DNA from: Solen grandis
Lineage: Eukaryota > Mollusca > Bivalvia > Adapedonta > Solenidae
Reading direction: 5' to 3'
Length of the DNA stretch: 64,000 nt
Assembly: GCA_021229015.1 (NCBI GenBank)
Contig: CM037781.1
Coordinates: 69,586,173-69,650,172, forward strand
This document shows positions 37,320-49,319 of this stretch, piece by piece (position 1 is the stretch's first letter; every line of letters starts with the position of its first letter). Both the position numbers and the translations under genes were made by a program. A model generated the notes under the pieces. The model worked only from the letters and a program-made list of their open reading frames with translations, was not told the DNA's origin and did no database searches.

Positions 37320-38269
37320 CTACAGTTTCATTAACTCCACAGTACATAAAGGAGATTCTAAAACATTTTTCAAATAAAGTGGATGATTAAGAGAGCTACA
37401 ATTTGTACGTAACCTTGTATGAATTATTTGAGAACCCCGCTCCCCATATTGAAAATAACTAGGTTTTATACAATTCACATCTAACAATCTTTTAAAAACA
37501 GCTAAAGATCTATCATTCCTTATTTCGACAGGGAGATCGTTCCAAGCCCTTAAAACAGATGGCAAGAATGAATAATAGTACGAATTAGTGTTACAATTAA
37601 TACATTGAAAGTCATCTGCATTTCTGAATTATAATTTGACATATTACCAACACGTTCAGGTATTAGCTCACTTAAAAAATCAGGAGTAAGTCCATGCACC
37701 ATTTTATAGAAAAGTATAAGTTTATGTTTCTTTCTTCTTGATTGTAAAGATTCCCAACGAGTTTCAACTGATAAGTTTTCTAAAGATACTAATTTTGTAG
37801 TTCCACTAACAATTCTGGATGCTTCATATTGTATTTTATCAAGCTCATCTTTTTCATATGCTGGACAATTATCAAAAATAATATCTCCGTATTCTAGAAG
37901 AGGTCTAATGAAAGAAAAATAAATTGTTTCAAGAGTTGAACGATCCAATTGGTACTTTAATGATTTAAGGACATTAATTCGTTTCCAAGCTTTAAGTTTT
38001 ATTATATCAATATGGTTATGCCATGAAAGATCATTTGTCAGAACCAAACCTAAGTGTTTATGACTGTTAACTTCAGTTATAGGATGACCATTCATAACTA
38101 GGGGAGGATGATTAATTGGTTTTTTCTTACGAGAGAATATCATTGACTCAGTCTTTCTAGGGTTAAATGTAACAAGCCATTTTTCAGACCATTTTGAAAT
38201 CTTTTCTAAATCATTGTTTAAAATCAGCAAAAAGTCTAATGTTTGATTGAATGTCATCAACAATATCAT
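37320..38269 (-). pseudogene. LINE C RT thumb and C-terminal segments
   Basis: Two frames (37550-38269 and 37320-37565) carry the post-catalytic RT text: TFNPRKTESMIFSRKKKP, GLVLTNDLSWHNHI and FIRPLLEYGDIIFDNC, then a conserved tail (MPSVLRAWNDLPVEIRNDRS). They join by a 1-base shift near 37560. After 37320 another frame shows a CG..ET.DH-type remnant. Confidence 0.8.
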
Positions 38270-39998
38270 TAATATAGATCAATAATATCAAAGGTCCTAA
38301 TATTGAGCCTTGAGGAACACCTACTCGTATATAAAGAGGATTAGATTTGACTCCTGGAAGGACAACACACTGTCTACGATTAGATAAATAATTTTCAAAC
38401 CAACAAAGCAAATCACCTGTAATACCAGCAGCCTTAAGTTTAATTAATAAGCCCCTATGCCAAACTCTATCAAAAGCTTTGCTGATATCACAAAAAGTTG
38501 CTCTTACTTCTTTACCTGAATCAACCGCCTTATTTATATAATGATAAAAGTAGGCTAGTTGATTAATAGTTGAGTCACATGGTGTAAAATCTGACTGAAA
38601 TGACGTTATTAAATTAGAACTGAGACAAAAATTATAAACATGTTTAAAAATGCATTTTTCAAACACCTTTTCAATCGTGCAAAGTAGAGATACAGGTCGA
38701 TAATTAGAAACAAGTGATTTATCTCCAGATTTAAATATCGTACAAACATTTGCTTCTTTCCAGCTAGAAGGCACTTCACAACAGTTTAACGATTTATTAA
38801 AAAGTTTACATAATGGTTCAGACAATTCGTTTGCAAGTTCAATGAGTACATAATTACTTATTAGATCTGGACCCATCGCCTTGTGCCGTTTTAAAGTTTT
38901 TAATACATCATTAACTTCAATAGGTGCCAAAATTATTGAACTAAGTACATTATCAGGTTTATCTAATACAGGTAAAGTCGTCAAGGAATCATCAACAATA
39001 GTTTGTTGTTGGAAATACTTATTAAATAAATTGGCTTTATCAATAGTATCTGTCACCCAAAGACCATTGTGCTGAAGAGGAGATATATCATCAGATTGGT
39101 TGCTATTAATAAAATGTTTCAAAGAAGACCACCAACTTTTAGAAGACTTACAAGTAGATTTTAGTTGATTTGATAACTTAATCATGTACTCAGATTTACT
39201 CATCCTTATCTGCGCGATTACGTCATTTTTTAGTTTACGAAACGCTTCCCAGTAGTTTAATAACATACTATTTTTGGCTTTACGATATGCTCTTTTACGT
39301 TTTCTTATCAATAACTTAATTTTGCTTGTAATCCAAGGATGTGAGTTCGGACTTATTTTAACAAATTTATTAGGTATACATTCTTTAGTAATATGAAGAA
39401 TATGATCTTTAATATTTTGAGCATACCTATTGATATTTTCATTTTCCAATAAACTCCAGTTTGCATTTGAAGCTAGTTCTCTTAATTTATCATAATTACC
39501 TTTATTGTAGTACCAAACATGACGTATTAACGAATTTTTTAGAGGTCTTTTAAAATTTAGGACACAATAAACTGGACAATGATATCTTACTGATTGTTCA
39601 AGAAATGGATCCCCAACACCGCTAAGTAAAACGTATTCGGGTTTCTTTACCATGATAATATCAATAATGCTAGAAGATCCCTCAGAATAATGAGTAGGTT
39701 CTTGAATACATTGAAACAAGGAGTTTTGTGTACAAATGGAATCAATTTTGTTCTTAGACGTAGGTGCATTCATATTAAGGTTAAAATCTCCGGTTATAAT
39801 AACATTGTCTATATTAGTGTCACATGCTAAACTTAAATAATCTTCGATTAATGAATGATTAAAAGCATTAGTATTAGGGGGTCTATAATAGAGTCCAAAA
39901 AGAATATTTTTACTTATAAGTTGAATTTCAATCCATATACACTCGATACCAACTGTTTCTAGATCAAATCTATGTTTATAATTTATATCATATTTCAC
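38211..39998 (-). pseudogene. LINE C endonuclease/RT main segment (595 codons)
   Basis: It includes the endonuclease residues ITGDFNLNMN and SVRYHCPVYC and the RT motifs SWKEANVCTIFKSGDKSLVS, NYRPVSLL, ATFCDISKAFDRVWHRGL and GVPQGSILGP. It runs to RLFAD, where the catalytic FADD box is broken: the frame ends six codons later. The next piece (37550-38269) picks up in another frame with thumb text (LVLTNDLSWHNHIDIIK). The preceding N-terminal piece is 39995-40234, overlapping by an ATGA. Confidence 0.85.
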
Positions 39999-40204
39999 AT
40001 AATAAGTACCCCACCATAATTATCATTAGGTCGATCTTTTCTTTCAGGCAGAGAATATGACGGAATTCGTAGTTTCTCATTAGCAAAATTTGTTCCAAGC
40101 CAAGTTTCTGAAAAGGCTAATATATCAAAATCTTGGAGTTCAGTAGCTAACAAATCAAGCTTTGGATATATACTCTGAATATTGTAATGCACAAAAGAAA
40201 AGTA

Positions 40205-40500
40205 TTTACAACATTTTTTACTGATGCTAGTCACGGTTAATGATAGATTCCTTTATTTCATGCTAATATTCACTGCGGATAACAATGATATTTAATACAT
40301 TTTATTCTGACGTTATAGATATATATCGTTATTTAAAGCCAAAATTTAATGCAGAAAACATTTATATCTGATTCAATCGGTATACATTTACAACATTTTA
40401 TTCTGACGCAAGTCACGTTCAAGAAATAAAATATTATTTAAAGCTAATATTCACTGAAATCTCAATGATGTTTAATTTACCGGTATATTATATTTCGGGA
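40205..40500 (+). repeat. Dispersed repeat units flanking LINE C (right)
   Basis: Two successive units (about 40205 and 40376) share TTTACAACATTTTATTCTGA, then AAGTCACG..CAAG/TAATG, GCTAATATTCACTG and AATGATRTTTAAT. They match 36655-36770. Confidence 0.55.
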
Positions 40501-41400
40501 AAGAAAATAATTATCATTATGACTTTATTTTTATAGCAGTATATAAATGAAAAAGTTTGGTAAAATCTAAAGAACAAAACAATATAGACCAGGTTCGAAT
40601 TCAGCCTACCGTACTTAACGCTAAGTAATACTTAAATACTTAAAGACGAAATCCATCAGTCTTGTTTCTTTAATAGAAAGACTCAACTGTGTCATTTCTT
40701 CACAAATGTTGTTAGTTATAAAGTATGTTACATTTGTCAACTGAGCTATGTTCATTTATATTTCGTAAAAAGGGAAAGGTGGAATGCGTTTCTTGCTGAT
40801 ATACGTATTTAAATATTACTTTGCGTATAAACTGTCGTTAGTGGAATTCGATTCAATTTTAATTTAGATTTACAATATTATCGTCTAACTAGAAAAAAAA
40901 ACAGAGATAAGGAATAAAATGTGCGGAGAAATGATAAATGGCGGAGGAAAATTTTCTCAGTATCCGAGCATTGCATTTTATGAAGATAATTGTAAGACGG
41001 AATAAAAAAAAAAGTTACTTGTTTTCACTAACCAGACCGACCCTATTCTTTATGTACCGACCCTAAGCTTTTTTCCCCTAGAATTCTGGTAATCAAGGCT
41101 GCAAAACGCTGGTTTTCGTCTCATCCTCTAAACATTTAAGGAAAAATAGGGAATAAAGTCAAAACTAAATGAAATGTTTTGCCGACCTACCGACCCCCCC
41201 CCCCCCCTTTTTTTTTCGCGATGTTAGTTGAAACAAGCAACTTTTTTCTGTTTCTTTTTTCTTCTTTTTTTTTTTTTGCCTAATGAAGATAATTGACATA
41301 CTGGAGAATTTTTTGACACATTCTGAAGGTTTGTTTGTCAAGAAGTATTGGCATATTGTATAAATCGTGTATGACAAAGTTTTCGCTTCGAAATTCTTAC

Positions 41401-41707
41401 ATGAGGTCTTCTTGCGACTCGTCCATGTCCCAGAAGTAAAGCTGACACAGTCCGAGTTGTACAGAAGCTTGATTAGCAAACATGTCTGCGACTCAGATTC
41501 ATGATAAAATCCGGAACAATCCAAGGCTTGGCAACACTTTAATGCACACCGGAAACTCCTTTCAAATCCAGCATGTTCTGTTGCTGTACATTTTGATTCA
41601 TCAAAACTAGCATCGGTGGTAAACCTACACGTTTTCATGGCAAACCCAAAAACAAACGTTTCGAAAGAAAATAATGTGTAAAATGCAAGTTTGAAAGGGA
41701 CTCCCAT
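41401..41707 (-). CDS. First coding exon of a secreted PAN/Apple-like protein
   Basis: The ATG at 41707 starts a signal peptide (MGVPFKLAFYTLFSFETFVF, continuing GFA). It is followed by a Cys-rich segment in which RCALKCCQALDCSGFYHES and QTCLL follow the PAN/Apple pattern CxxxCxxxxxCxgFxyxxxxxxCxL. The plus-strand CTTAC at 41396-41400 gives a good splice donor (GTAAG), so the exon would end at 41401. The open frame beyond it is intronic and becomes low-complexity Lys-rich. PAN domains bind proteins or carbohydrates outside cells; many are found in molluscs. Downstream exons are not in this window. This is the best host-gene candidate here. Confidence 0.5.
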
Positions 41708-42729
41708 TTTCTTCGCTAAATTATAAACACAGACTGGTCAGGCGAATGTCTATATTCTACTCTGATTAACATGCATTTAATGCCAGTTCTCAAATAAAAA
41801 TTATTGATTAAAGTACGTGAAGCGCTGTGTCTATTTTTCTCCATGAATAAATTCCCTAAGCGCGAAGAGTACTTAAAAGAGACATACTTTTATCATTATG
41901 GATCCAGTGAAGTTTGTAATGATAAAATATTCATACCCTTTCTAAATGTGGGTCCAAACATGTCATATATCTAAGACTGGTTTTAGACACTGTTGCTAGT
42001 GTTGATCTGGTAAATCTCGTCGAGAAAGACGGCAACGATGATTTCTTATTCGTCATTTATTAGGCTCATGATATGTCATTATTCATTCCCTTTTTATGAC
42101 ACTTCAAAGAGGAATTGGAAGGTTATCTTTCGTTAAATATATGCATAAATATCTAAATTACGTATGTAATGTCAAGTCACTTAGATATCACAAAATACGG
42201 ACGATTAATTTCAGATACGCTACACTTACTATGAACTAATCGTTCCATGTATAGGACAGAGTCTAATACATTTCTATACTGACAATAAAAGACCGAAGCG
42301 AGCGTAGATCTATGCTCTTATTATCTCGAGAAATGTCTAACTCTTGATAGATTCTATCCTACTTAGAAGACATCCTAAATTTGTGGAAAATTTGATACAT
42401 CTGTTTTGTACTTAGTTAAATTGAAACTATACAGGTGTTCTATTGAAATATATCGCTGGTAAATTTGAATGTTGAAAGCTTCCAACAGGCCATAAATAAG
42501 TGACCCTAAGTCACTTCTAAATCTAGATACCTGTACTCTTTATATACCCAGTAAACACGGTTACAGTTTGTCCGGCGACTGCTTACGTCATATTCCGTAT
42601 GCTAAAAATGTAAAAGTATCCAATGGCCGTACTTGAAGCATCATACGGGAGTCGGTTCCATAATGCGAGGTCAAAGGCACAACTGTATGGCGTACGTGAC
42701 AAACTGTAAAATTAATATGTTATCGTTTA

Positions 42730-42800
42730 TATGTTGATTTATCGCAGCGCTCCGCTTCGCATCGCTTGCGATAAATTTCATAAAATTTAAAACATAAACG
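42730..42800. repeat. Short inverted repeat with CG-rich core
   Basis: GTTATCGTTTATATGTT..TTATCGCA and TGCGATAAA..AACATAAACGGTAAC flank GCGCTCCGCTTCGCATCGCT. It could form a hairpin. Similar sequences occur as repeats in mollusc genomes, from memory. No gene is seen from 41720 to 42950. Confidence 0.4.
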
Positions 42801-42954
42801 GTAACTAACGGTAATTAAAATAGAATATTATAGATGATGCTACATTAAAGTAATTCTTTGTCATCTTAAACTGTTCCATTATTAAAGGCGTGATCAAACA
42901 TGTTCAAGGGGCCATCTTTGATTAAACAAGTAATAATTGTAACAGTGAACTAGG

Positions 42955-43560
42955 TCTCCCAAACGAAGTTTAAGAAATAGGTCATAGGTAAAATTGAGAG
43001 GGTGGGGCCTGACCTAATGGTGACCCATGCGAACATCAAAGAAGTATCATACAATCCATCTGATCATGAGGAACAAAAATATATACTGTTTATTGGTGGG
43101 GCTGTCAATGGTTTTCGAAATATGTCAGAAGTAAAACTGACGGGGTGGGGCCAGACCCTTTTGTGACACCCCGCACCCCCCCCCCCCCCCCACCCCGCAA
43201 TCGGGGAGGGGGACACTAAAGAAGTACCATTCAATCTGTTTCATCATGAGGAACAAGAATATATATGATATATGGGTTGATCTGAACAGTTTTTGAAATA
43301 TAAGGTCAAAAGTAAAATTGAGGGATGGGGCCTGAACCCTGGGTGACCTCGGGGGACACCAAAGTAGTACATGTACTATTCATTTCTTCTCATTATGAGG
43401 AACAAAATAACATATGATTTGGATTTGAAATTTGAAATATTTAATTAAAATACATTTTTATGCAAAAATCCATCTTTGAGGGGACGGGGCCTGACCCCAG
43501 GGACCGCGCATTTATAAATTCAGAGGGGGAGGGGAGGGGAGGGGGGGGCACCACTACTTA
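42955..43560 (+). repeat. Degenerate tandem repeat, about 150-180-bp unit
   Basis: Text of the form TAAAATTGAGRGGKTGGGGCCTGACC..GTGACC..ATCATGAGGAACAAAAATATAT occurs about four times (for example ATGAGGAACAA at 43067, 43246 and 43396). C-runs and G-runs lie between units. It is noncoding. Confidence 0.65.
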
Positions 43561-43659
43561 TTGAGGACAACAAGTGTATGAAATTTTGTAAAGATAGGCG
43601 GGGTAACGGTCCAATGAAATCCTTTGTTACAAAAGTGTAAACAATTCCCATGATTCAAT

Positions 43660-43930
43660 TATAGAACATATATACACAGTTATACAACATATACATGACA
43701 TGATATATCAAATTATACAATACATATACAAAAGTTATGGACTTTTTATATGGAATTATACAACATATAAATAAGCAATTATAAATATATATCTAAAATT
43801 ATACCATAAACATATGCAACTATATACAATATATATCTGATTATACCATATATAAATGCATTTATACAATATATATATACAGTTATACAACACATATATA
43901 GTTATAGAGTATTGCAACATCTGACATGCC
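43660..43930 (+). repeat. AT-rich (ATACAACATATA)n-type repeat
   Basis: Units of ATTATACAACATATA and variants are repeated about a dozen times. It is low complexity, next to the foldback element. Confidence 0.75.
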
Positions 43931-44202
43931 ATACGATTGTTTTTGTCACATTTGATGCAAAAAAAGTGAAGATATATAGTAACAAAAGTGTAGTGAAAGA
44001 CAAAGTTGGAGGAATATAATCATCTAAATGTGAAAGTTTCAGTTGGATTATTTGTTTTTGATAAGTGACAGAAGGGATTTTTGTAAAATGATACTAAAAA
44101 TAATAGAGGGCTACACTTCGGAAAAGTTCACATGTCCATAAATATTGTAAGTACCGTACTGTAGATTTTGCTTTGTTTATAAAATCATTTATATCGCAGA
44201 TA

Positions 44203-45545
44203 TACGGTGGCATAAAGGTGACACGCACTTCTCTTTTTTTATGTCGAGGGAACGAGATAAGTCGAGGGAACGAGATAATAAGTCGAGGGAACGACTTATT
44301 ATCTCGAAGGAACGAGAAAATAAGTCGATGGAACGAGTTAATTATCTCGAGAGAACGAGATAATAAGTCGAGGGAACGAGTTAGTTATCTCGAGGGAACG
44401 ACTTATTATCTCGAGGGAACGCGATAATAAGTTGAGGGAACAGATAATAAGTCGAGGAACGAGTTAATTATCTCGAGGGAACGACTTATTATCTCGAGGG
44501 AACGAGAAAATAAGTCGAGGGAACGAGAAAATAACTCGAGGGACCAAGATAATAACTCGAGGGAACGAGATAATAACTCGAGGGAACGAGTAAGTCAACC
44601 AATCATATTACTTGTTACAATTGTCATTCATGATATTCAGAGACGATCATATTGTTGTATATTTACGAGAAAGACTTTCTAATCGCCAAATTATGTTATG
44701 CTGAACACCCAGGACGCGTCCGTCTCCGTAAAGCCAATCACATAAATTTTTGTTCTCGTTTGATTTGGAAAGGGGAAATTTTAAATGATATCAAAACAGT
44801 TAAGGATTTAATTCTGAACGTATTCAGTTAGTCTGGAGGTTGTCTCAGTTACAGAAATATTGTCGATGGACCGTTAATCCAATTAAACAAATAAACACGG
44901 ACTCAACATACGGACTCTTGATTGCAATATTTGATTGGTTAACTAACTCGTTCCCTCGAGATAATAAGTCGTTACTTCGAGATAAATAACTCGTTCCCTC
45001 GACTTATTTTCTCGTTCCCTCGAGATAATAAGTCGTTCACTCGAGATAATTAACTCGTTTCCTCGACTCATTATCTCGTTCCCTCGACTTAATATCTCGT
45101 TCCCTTGAGATAATAAGTCGTTCCCTCGAGATAACTACCTCGTTCCCACGACTTATTATCTCGTTCCCTCGACTTATTATCTCGTTCACTCGAGATAATT
45201 AACTCGTTCCATAGACTTATTATCTCGTTCCCTCGACATAAAAAAGAGTAGCGCATGTCACTTCTATGCCACCGGAGGCCGCCGTGGCCGAGCGGTTACA
45301 GTCGTGGACTACAAATCTCTCAGCCCCTCACCGCTGTGGGTTCGAATCCCGGTAGGGACTTCGGATTTTTCATGTGAGGAAGCCTTCCATCCAGCTGGCA
45401 TGCGGTAGGTAGCTGGTTCTACCCGGGTACCTCTGTGTACTCGGGGTCTTCCTCCACCTGTAATTAGCTGGACGTCGCTATATGATTGAAATACTATCGC
45501 AGCGACGGTAAACCCCAATACAACAACAACTTCTATGCCACCGTA
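44203..45545. mobile_element. Foldback DNA element with subrepeat arms
   Basis: Terminal inverted repeats start TACGGTGGCATAAAGGTGAC on the left and end with the near-perfect complement (CCACCGTA) on the right. Arms 44240-44600 and 44945-45240 consist of tandem and inverted 21-23-bp units of the type TCGAGGGAACGAGATAATAA. The middle (44600-44945) is unique sequence. The hexamer CAGATA flanks both ends (44197-44202 and 45546-45551), a 6-bp target duplication. A SINE is nested in the right terminal repeat. No transposase is present, so it is non-autonomous. Confidence 0.85.
45275..45528 (+). mobile_element. tRNA-derived SINE inserted in foldback terminal repeat
   Basis: The tRNA-like head has A box (GTGGCCGAGCGG) and B box (GGGTTCGAATCCC). 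A conserved body follows (GAGGAAGCCTTCCATCCAGC, GTAGCTGGTTCTACCC), with a 3' part (GGACGTCGCTATATGATTGA) ending in (CAA)n. A 15-bp target duplication, ACTTCTATGCCACCG, flanks it at 45260-45274 and 45529-45543. From memory, the body text is that of bivalve SINEs. It is transcribed by RNA polymerase III and mobilised by a LINE. Confidence 0.9.
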
Positions 45546-46059
45546 CAGATAGCATCTGAGTTAAGAAATATACCAGCAGTAATGCACAACACATTTTTTC
45601 TGAGAAAGAATTAGATCTAAACAATTTGATTTAAGCATACTTGAAGATTTAACATAGGGCCATTTTCAAAAAAAACATTTCTCATCAGTTTCACATTTGT
45701 AAACTGAGGAAAATAATTGCTTAACCTTGTACATGTTAACAGCAATAAGCAAATTTGAGCACACATTTTCATAATCATGAAATTTGGTTATACATCTTTT
45801 TTTGTCTCTTGAAGAATAAATTTTATAAATTTAGACAGGTTATTATGGGTTTTACAGGATTCACTTGACATGAGATTAGTAAATTTGTACATGCTTTGGT
45901 GTTTGTGGTAGTATTTTTTTAATGAAAATCATACTTTACGCTATCTTACTTTGTTTCTCTTCTTTCACTCTTCTCCTTCTCATTGGGGAATTAGCGAAGA
46001 CTGTAGACAGCTTAATATTATCTTCTTTATTTTACTAAATTCAACTTATACTACAAATA

Positions 46060-46660
46060 CAGTCCTTGGCGATGGAACGAAGTAGCACCGGACTACGCAA
46101 TTACTTCGTACGCATCTTTCGTTCCATCGCATCTTTCGTCTCGTCGTATTTTTATTCATAAGTACGATGATCTCATTTCCTTTGTAATAACAGTTATATG
46201 ACGTATAAAAGTCATTAGTGTCGTAAATAGTAAAGTTACAAGACACTATATTCTTCATTTTCCATTCTTATTTTGTGTTTTATACTGAATGCGAAAGATG
46301 ATCACCAACATTTATACTGTTGATTACCTATTAACATATAATCACTTAAGATATCCCCTACAACAAACAAACAAATTCGCTCGTGTGATTCGTGTCACTG
46401 TGCCACACTGGTGCCGTACTGATTAGTTAATTGGACGTCATAATGGTCGACTCGCGAAAGCGACGTGTGTCACCCTGGTAGGTATGAAAAAAAAAAAAAA
46501 GACCGACACTTCGTTTGAGCGCATCATTAATCAACTGTTAATTGGTCCTGGGGACTTCATAGATGGTTCGCTCCAGTGCATCTTTCGTTCCATCCAAACT
46601 TCGTTCTATTGCATCTTTTTTTACATTGAATAAAGATCAAATTCTGCCCGGACCTGAGAC
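46060..46660. repeat. Low-copy GCATCTTTCGTTCCATCG repeats
   Basis: TGCATCTTTCGTTCCATC-type units occur at about 46110, 46125 and 46580, with related CGTTCCATCG at 49193 and 49207. No gene is seen between 45560 and 46700. Confidence 0.45.
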
Positions 46661-49210
46661 TTTTAGACCCTTCTTAATATTATCTCATGCATATTCAGTA
46701 AGGTAACCAGAACGAGGTTTAGATGGGTCAGTCCAGACTCAGTTGTAAACAAACTCAGCAGCTTACACTGATAGAGACGTCAGTGGTGTACATATTAACA
46801 CAGGTTTAAGCTTTGTTGAGGCCTAGAAAATTATTAAATAACTTACATTTTCATCATAGAAATAGTCCTTGAACAAAAAATCCAAATTTTACAGTGAAGA
46901 CTATCTACATTAAGACAGTTTGCATTCATCCACTATTTAATCACAGAATACCTAATAAGCCCAGCCATGTATATTTCAAAAACACACAACCTGCTGACCA
47001 GATGTAAACACATGGTTAAATTAATTCTCAACACCTACAATGAAGCCATTAAGCTTACATTCCATTGTAGATAAGATAACCTTTTAGACAATAACATATA
47101 AATTAACAACTTCTTTTGGGCACCTAGCTAACAGTATCCCAAATGTCTGTTTCAGTTCATGATAATACTGATGTATGCAGCAAATGCCACAAATCTCAAA
47201 GAAAGAATAAAACTTCACATACTTAAATGTTTAAGCCATTTTAATCAAGAATGGAATTAAATCACACATTTCTTTGTAATATAATATTTAATTTAAAGAC
47301 TATGACATACGTTTTCCACATTTTCTCGAGACTCGAATAGAAACCCCCAAAACCAATTACACTGTATTATATATTAACAATAAATTATGGGTGAAATAAA
47401 CTTTTATAAGATATATTTTCAGTGGATAGCATAAATATTTAGTTCAGTTGTATGAAAGTTTGTTTTTTTTTTCTCTTCAGGCATTTTGAAATTTTAAGTA
47501 ATCTGTATAAATGTAAAATAAATACATTATTTCATTTCATATAATACTAGTTGCAAAATGTGACTGTCAAATTAGGCAAATGTGTATGTTGCAGGCATAT
47601 TACGGGCTTACTCTTAACAGATTCCTGGGTTAAAAATAATAGGTCCATAGGATATTGACACATCTTTACACTATATTTAAGAGGCAAGGAACCTCAGGAC
47701 CTTGAAGTTTATGGTTATTCGAGCCGTAACCCAGCCATAGAATCTAGATCCATTCATTCCAGGTTATATACTAGTAACCTGGCCAGTGAGAGACCAGGTC
47801 AAGTATAAAATATAGTCACAAATGGCACTTCCGTACTAGCTAGCTCCCACCAAGTCTTGACCAGCTTTAAATGGCTCCATTTTAAATTTCCAACAAACGT
47901 TGCATAAAAATAGTATTTTAAGCAGAAGGTGTGTGTTTTCATGGCCTGCCTATAAGAAATTGCAGTTCGATCTGTATTAGCAGCCACCTGTACAAGGGTC
48001 AATTTCATTAAGCAGTCAATTTAAATGTATTACCAAACTGTATCATTTTATTTTTTTGTTTGTACTTAATTTAGAGGTCACCTCTGTTAAGTGGCGACTT
48101 TCTCTTATTCCCTTGACTGACCATTCAAGAAAGGTTTGACTGTACATGATTCACAAATATAAGTCAGTTAATTTCGGACTCAGTCAGATAATATTATCTT
48201 AATTTATCTGAGATAAAGAAATTTGAAGAAATAATAATAAAACAACAACAACAAACAAACAAACTGGTCAGCTCAAGCACAAAGTCAGAAAGCACAGACA
48301 TACATGGGTAAGATAGCTAAATGCGGAAAAAATTGTGATTATCTCTACCTGCAGCTAAAGAATTAAAGACATAAAAAAACTGATGCCAATTAATGGGGAT
48401 TAGTTTTTGAACGCAACGTTTATGCTTCTATAGAAGGAAATTCTTGGCATATGTATCCTTGTGGAATTGTTGGCAGTTCTGGTGTCCCTACATTGCATAA
48501 AACCATAGCCATAAGGTATATTTATCACCAAGAAATCGGCCATTTGGACTTCTTGAATTCTCAAGGGTCATGGAACTATCTTTGAAGACTTCAAGATAAA
48601 GAAACACTAAATTCTACTGCATCAATTCTTAACACTGTTGCTAAAGTTATTCTTATTAGAAACGCTTTCTTTCAATAGAGTTTTTGTAATTTTATAAAAT
48701 GCAAGTTGGACATAGTTTTCCATATATTGTTTATTTGACTATAATTCTGGTCTTTTTTTCAGTGTGTGAACTGGAGAATTGTGTAATACATCTGACATAC
48801 ACTCAGTATAAAAAGATAAACGTTATATATGTAACTTCAAGCATGTGATGTAATGCCTAATGATTGTTTAAATGTACATACACTTTTGTTATTTAAATAT
48901 AAAATTAAGGACCTAAGACCAGGGAAGATGGTTGTTGTGTTTTTATTTCTTTACAATCAACCAATACCCTTGTTCTTAAACATAGTGATTTAAACTCAGT
49001 TTACAGTGTCTCTTGATAGACAGATAATGAGAAATTTATTTCAACAGTTTACTTGTGGATGTGCTTCCACCAGTGGTCGCCATAACTATACAAGTGATAT
49101 TATCAGCTGTACTGGTGTGTATACCTGACCCATCTAAACCTCGTTCTGAGAAAAGGATCCCTGGTATGCATAAATTTTGAGAAGGGCCTAATCGTTCCAT
49201 CGAATTCCGT
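46560..49210. repeat. Putative 2.6-kb element with inverted termini
   Basis: A 24-bp block is identical in inverse orientation at 46708-46731 and 49125-49148. It is embedded in about 100 bp of weaker inverted similarity (GCATATTCAG/TATGCATAC, AGACCCTTCT/AGGCCCTTCT). Both outer flanks carry GTTCCATCG-type text. The interior is AT-rich and noncoding. It may be a non-autonomous transposon or two facing repeat copies; no target duplication was confirmed. Confidence 0.4.
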
Positions 49211-49319
49211 TCCATCGTGACCAGACCGTATACTATCAGTTTACTATGCTTATCAATGAAAAGGCCACGTGTATCGTGGAAACAAGGTCAATATGGTGTA
49301 ATGTCTCTAACTGCGTGTA

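Larger units (their letters stand above)
37120..40250 (-). mobile_element. LINE C: EN + RT non-LTR retrotransposon (CR1/Jockey-like), frameshifted
   Basis: The minus-strand pieces, in order, are an APE endonuclease start (SFVHYNIQSIYPKLDLL, FSETWL), the rest of the endonuclease, the RT, the thumb and a C-terminal helical part with a trace of a Cys/His knuckle near 37300. There are three main frame breaks. No separate ORF1 is visible, so the 5' part is lost. Motif wording (VPQGSILGPLILLIYIND) is of the CR1/Jockey type; the clade is otherwise uncertain. Confidence 0.85.

Noticed and set aside
44173..44427. 84-codon frame of repeated SRGNE-like units
   Set aside because: It is a translation of the foldback subrepeats.
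44203..45240. CRISPR-like array
   Set aside because: Units are contiguous palindromic subrepeats in both orientations without unique spacers, in a eukaryotic foldback element.
45278..45355. Functional tRNA gene
   Set aside because: A and B boxes are present, but the sequence runs directly into a SINE body with a target duplication and does not fold as a full cloverleaf by eye.
45309..45518. 69-codon minus-strand frame
   Set aside because: It lies entirely in the SINE, which is Pol III-derived noncoding sequence.
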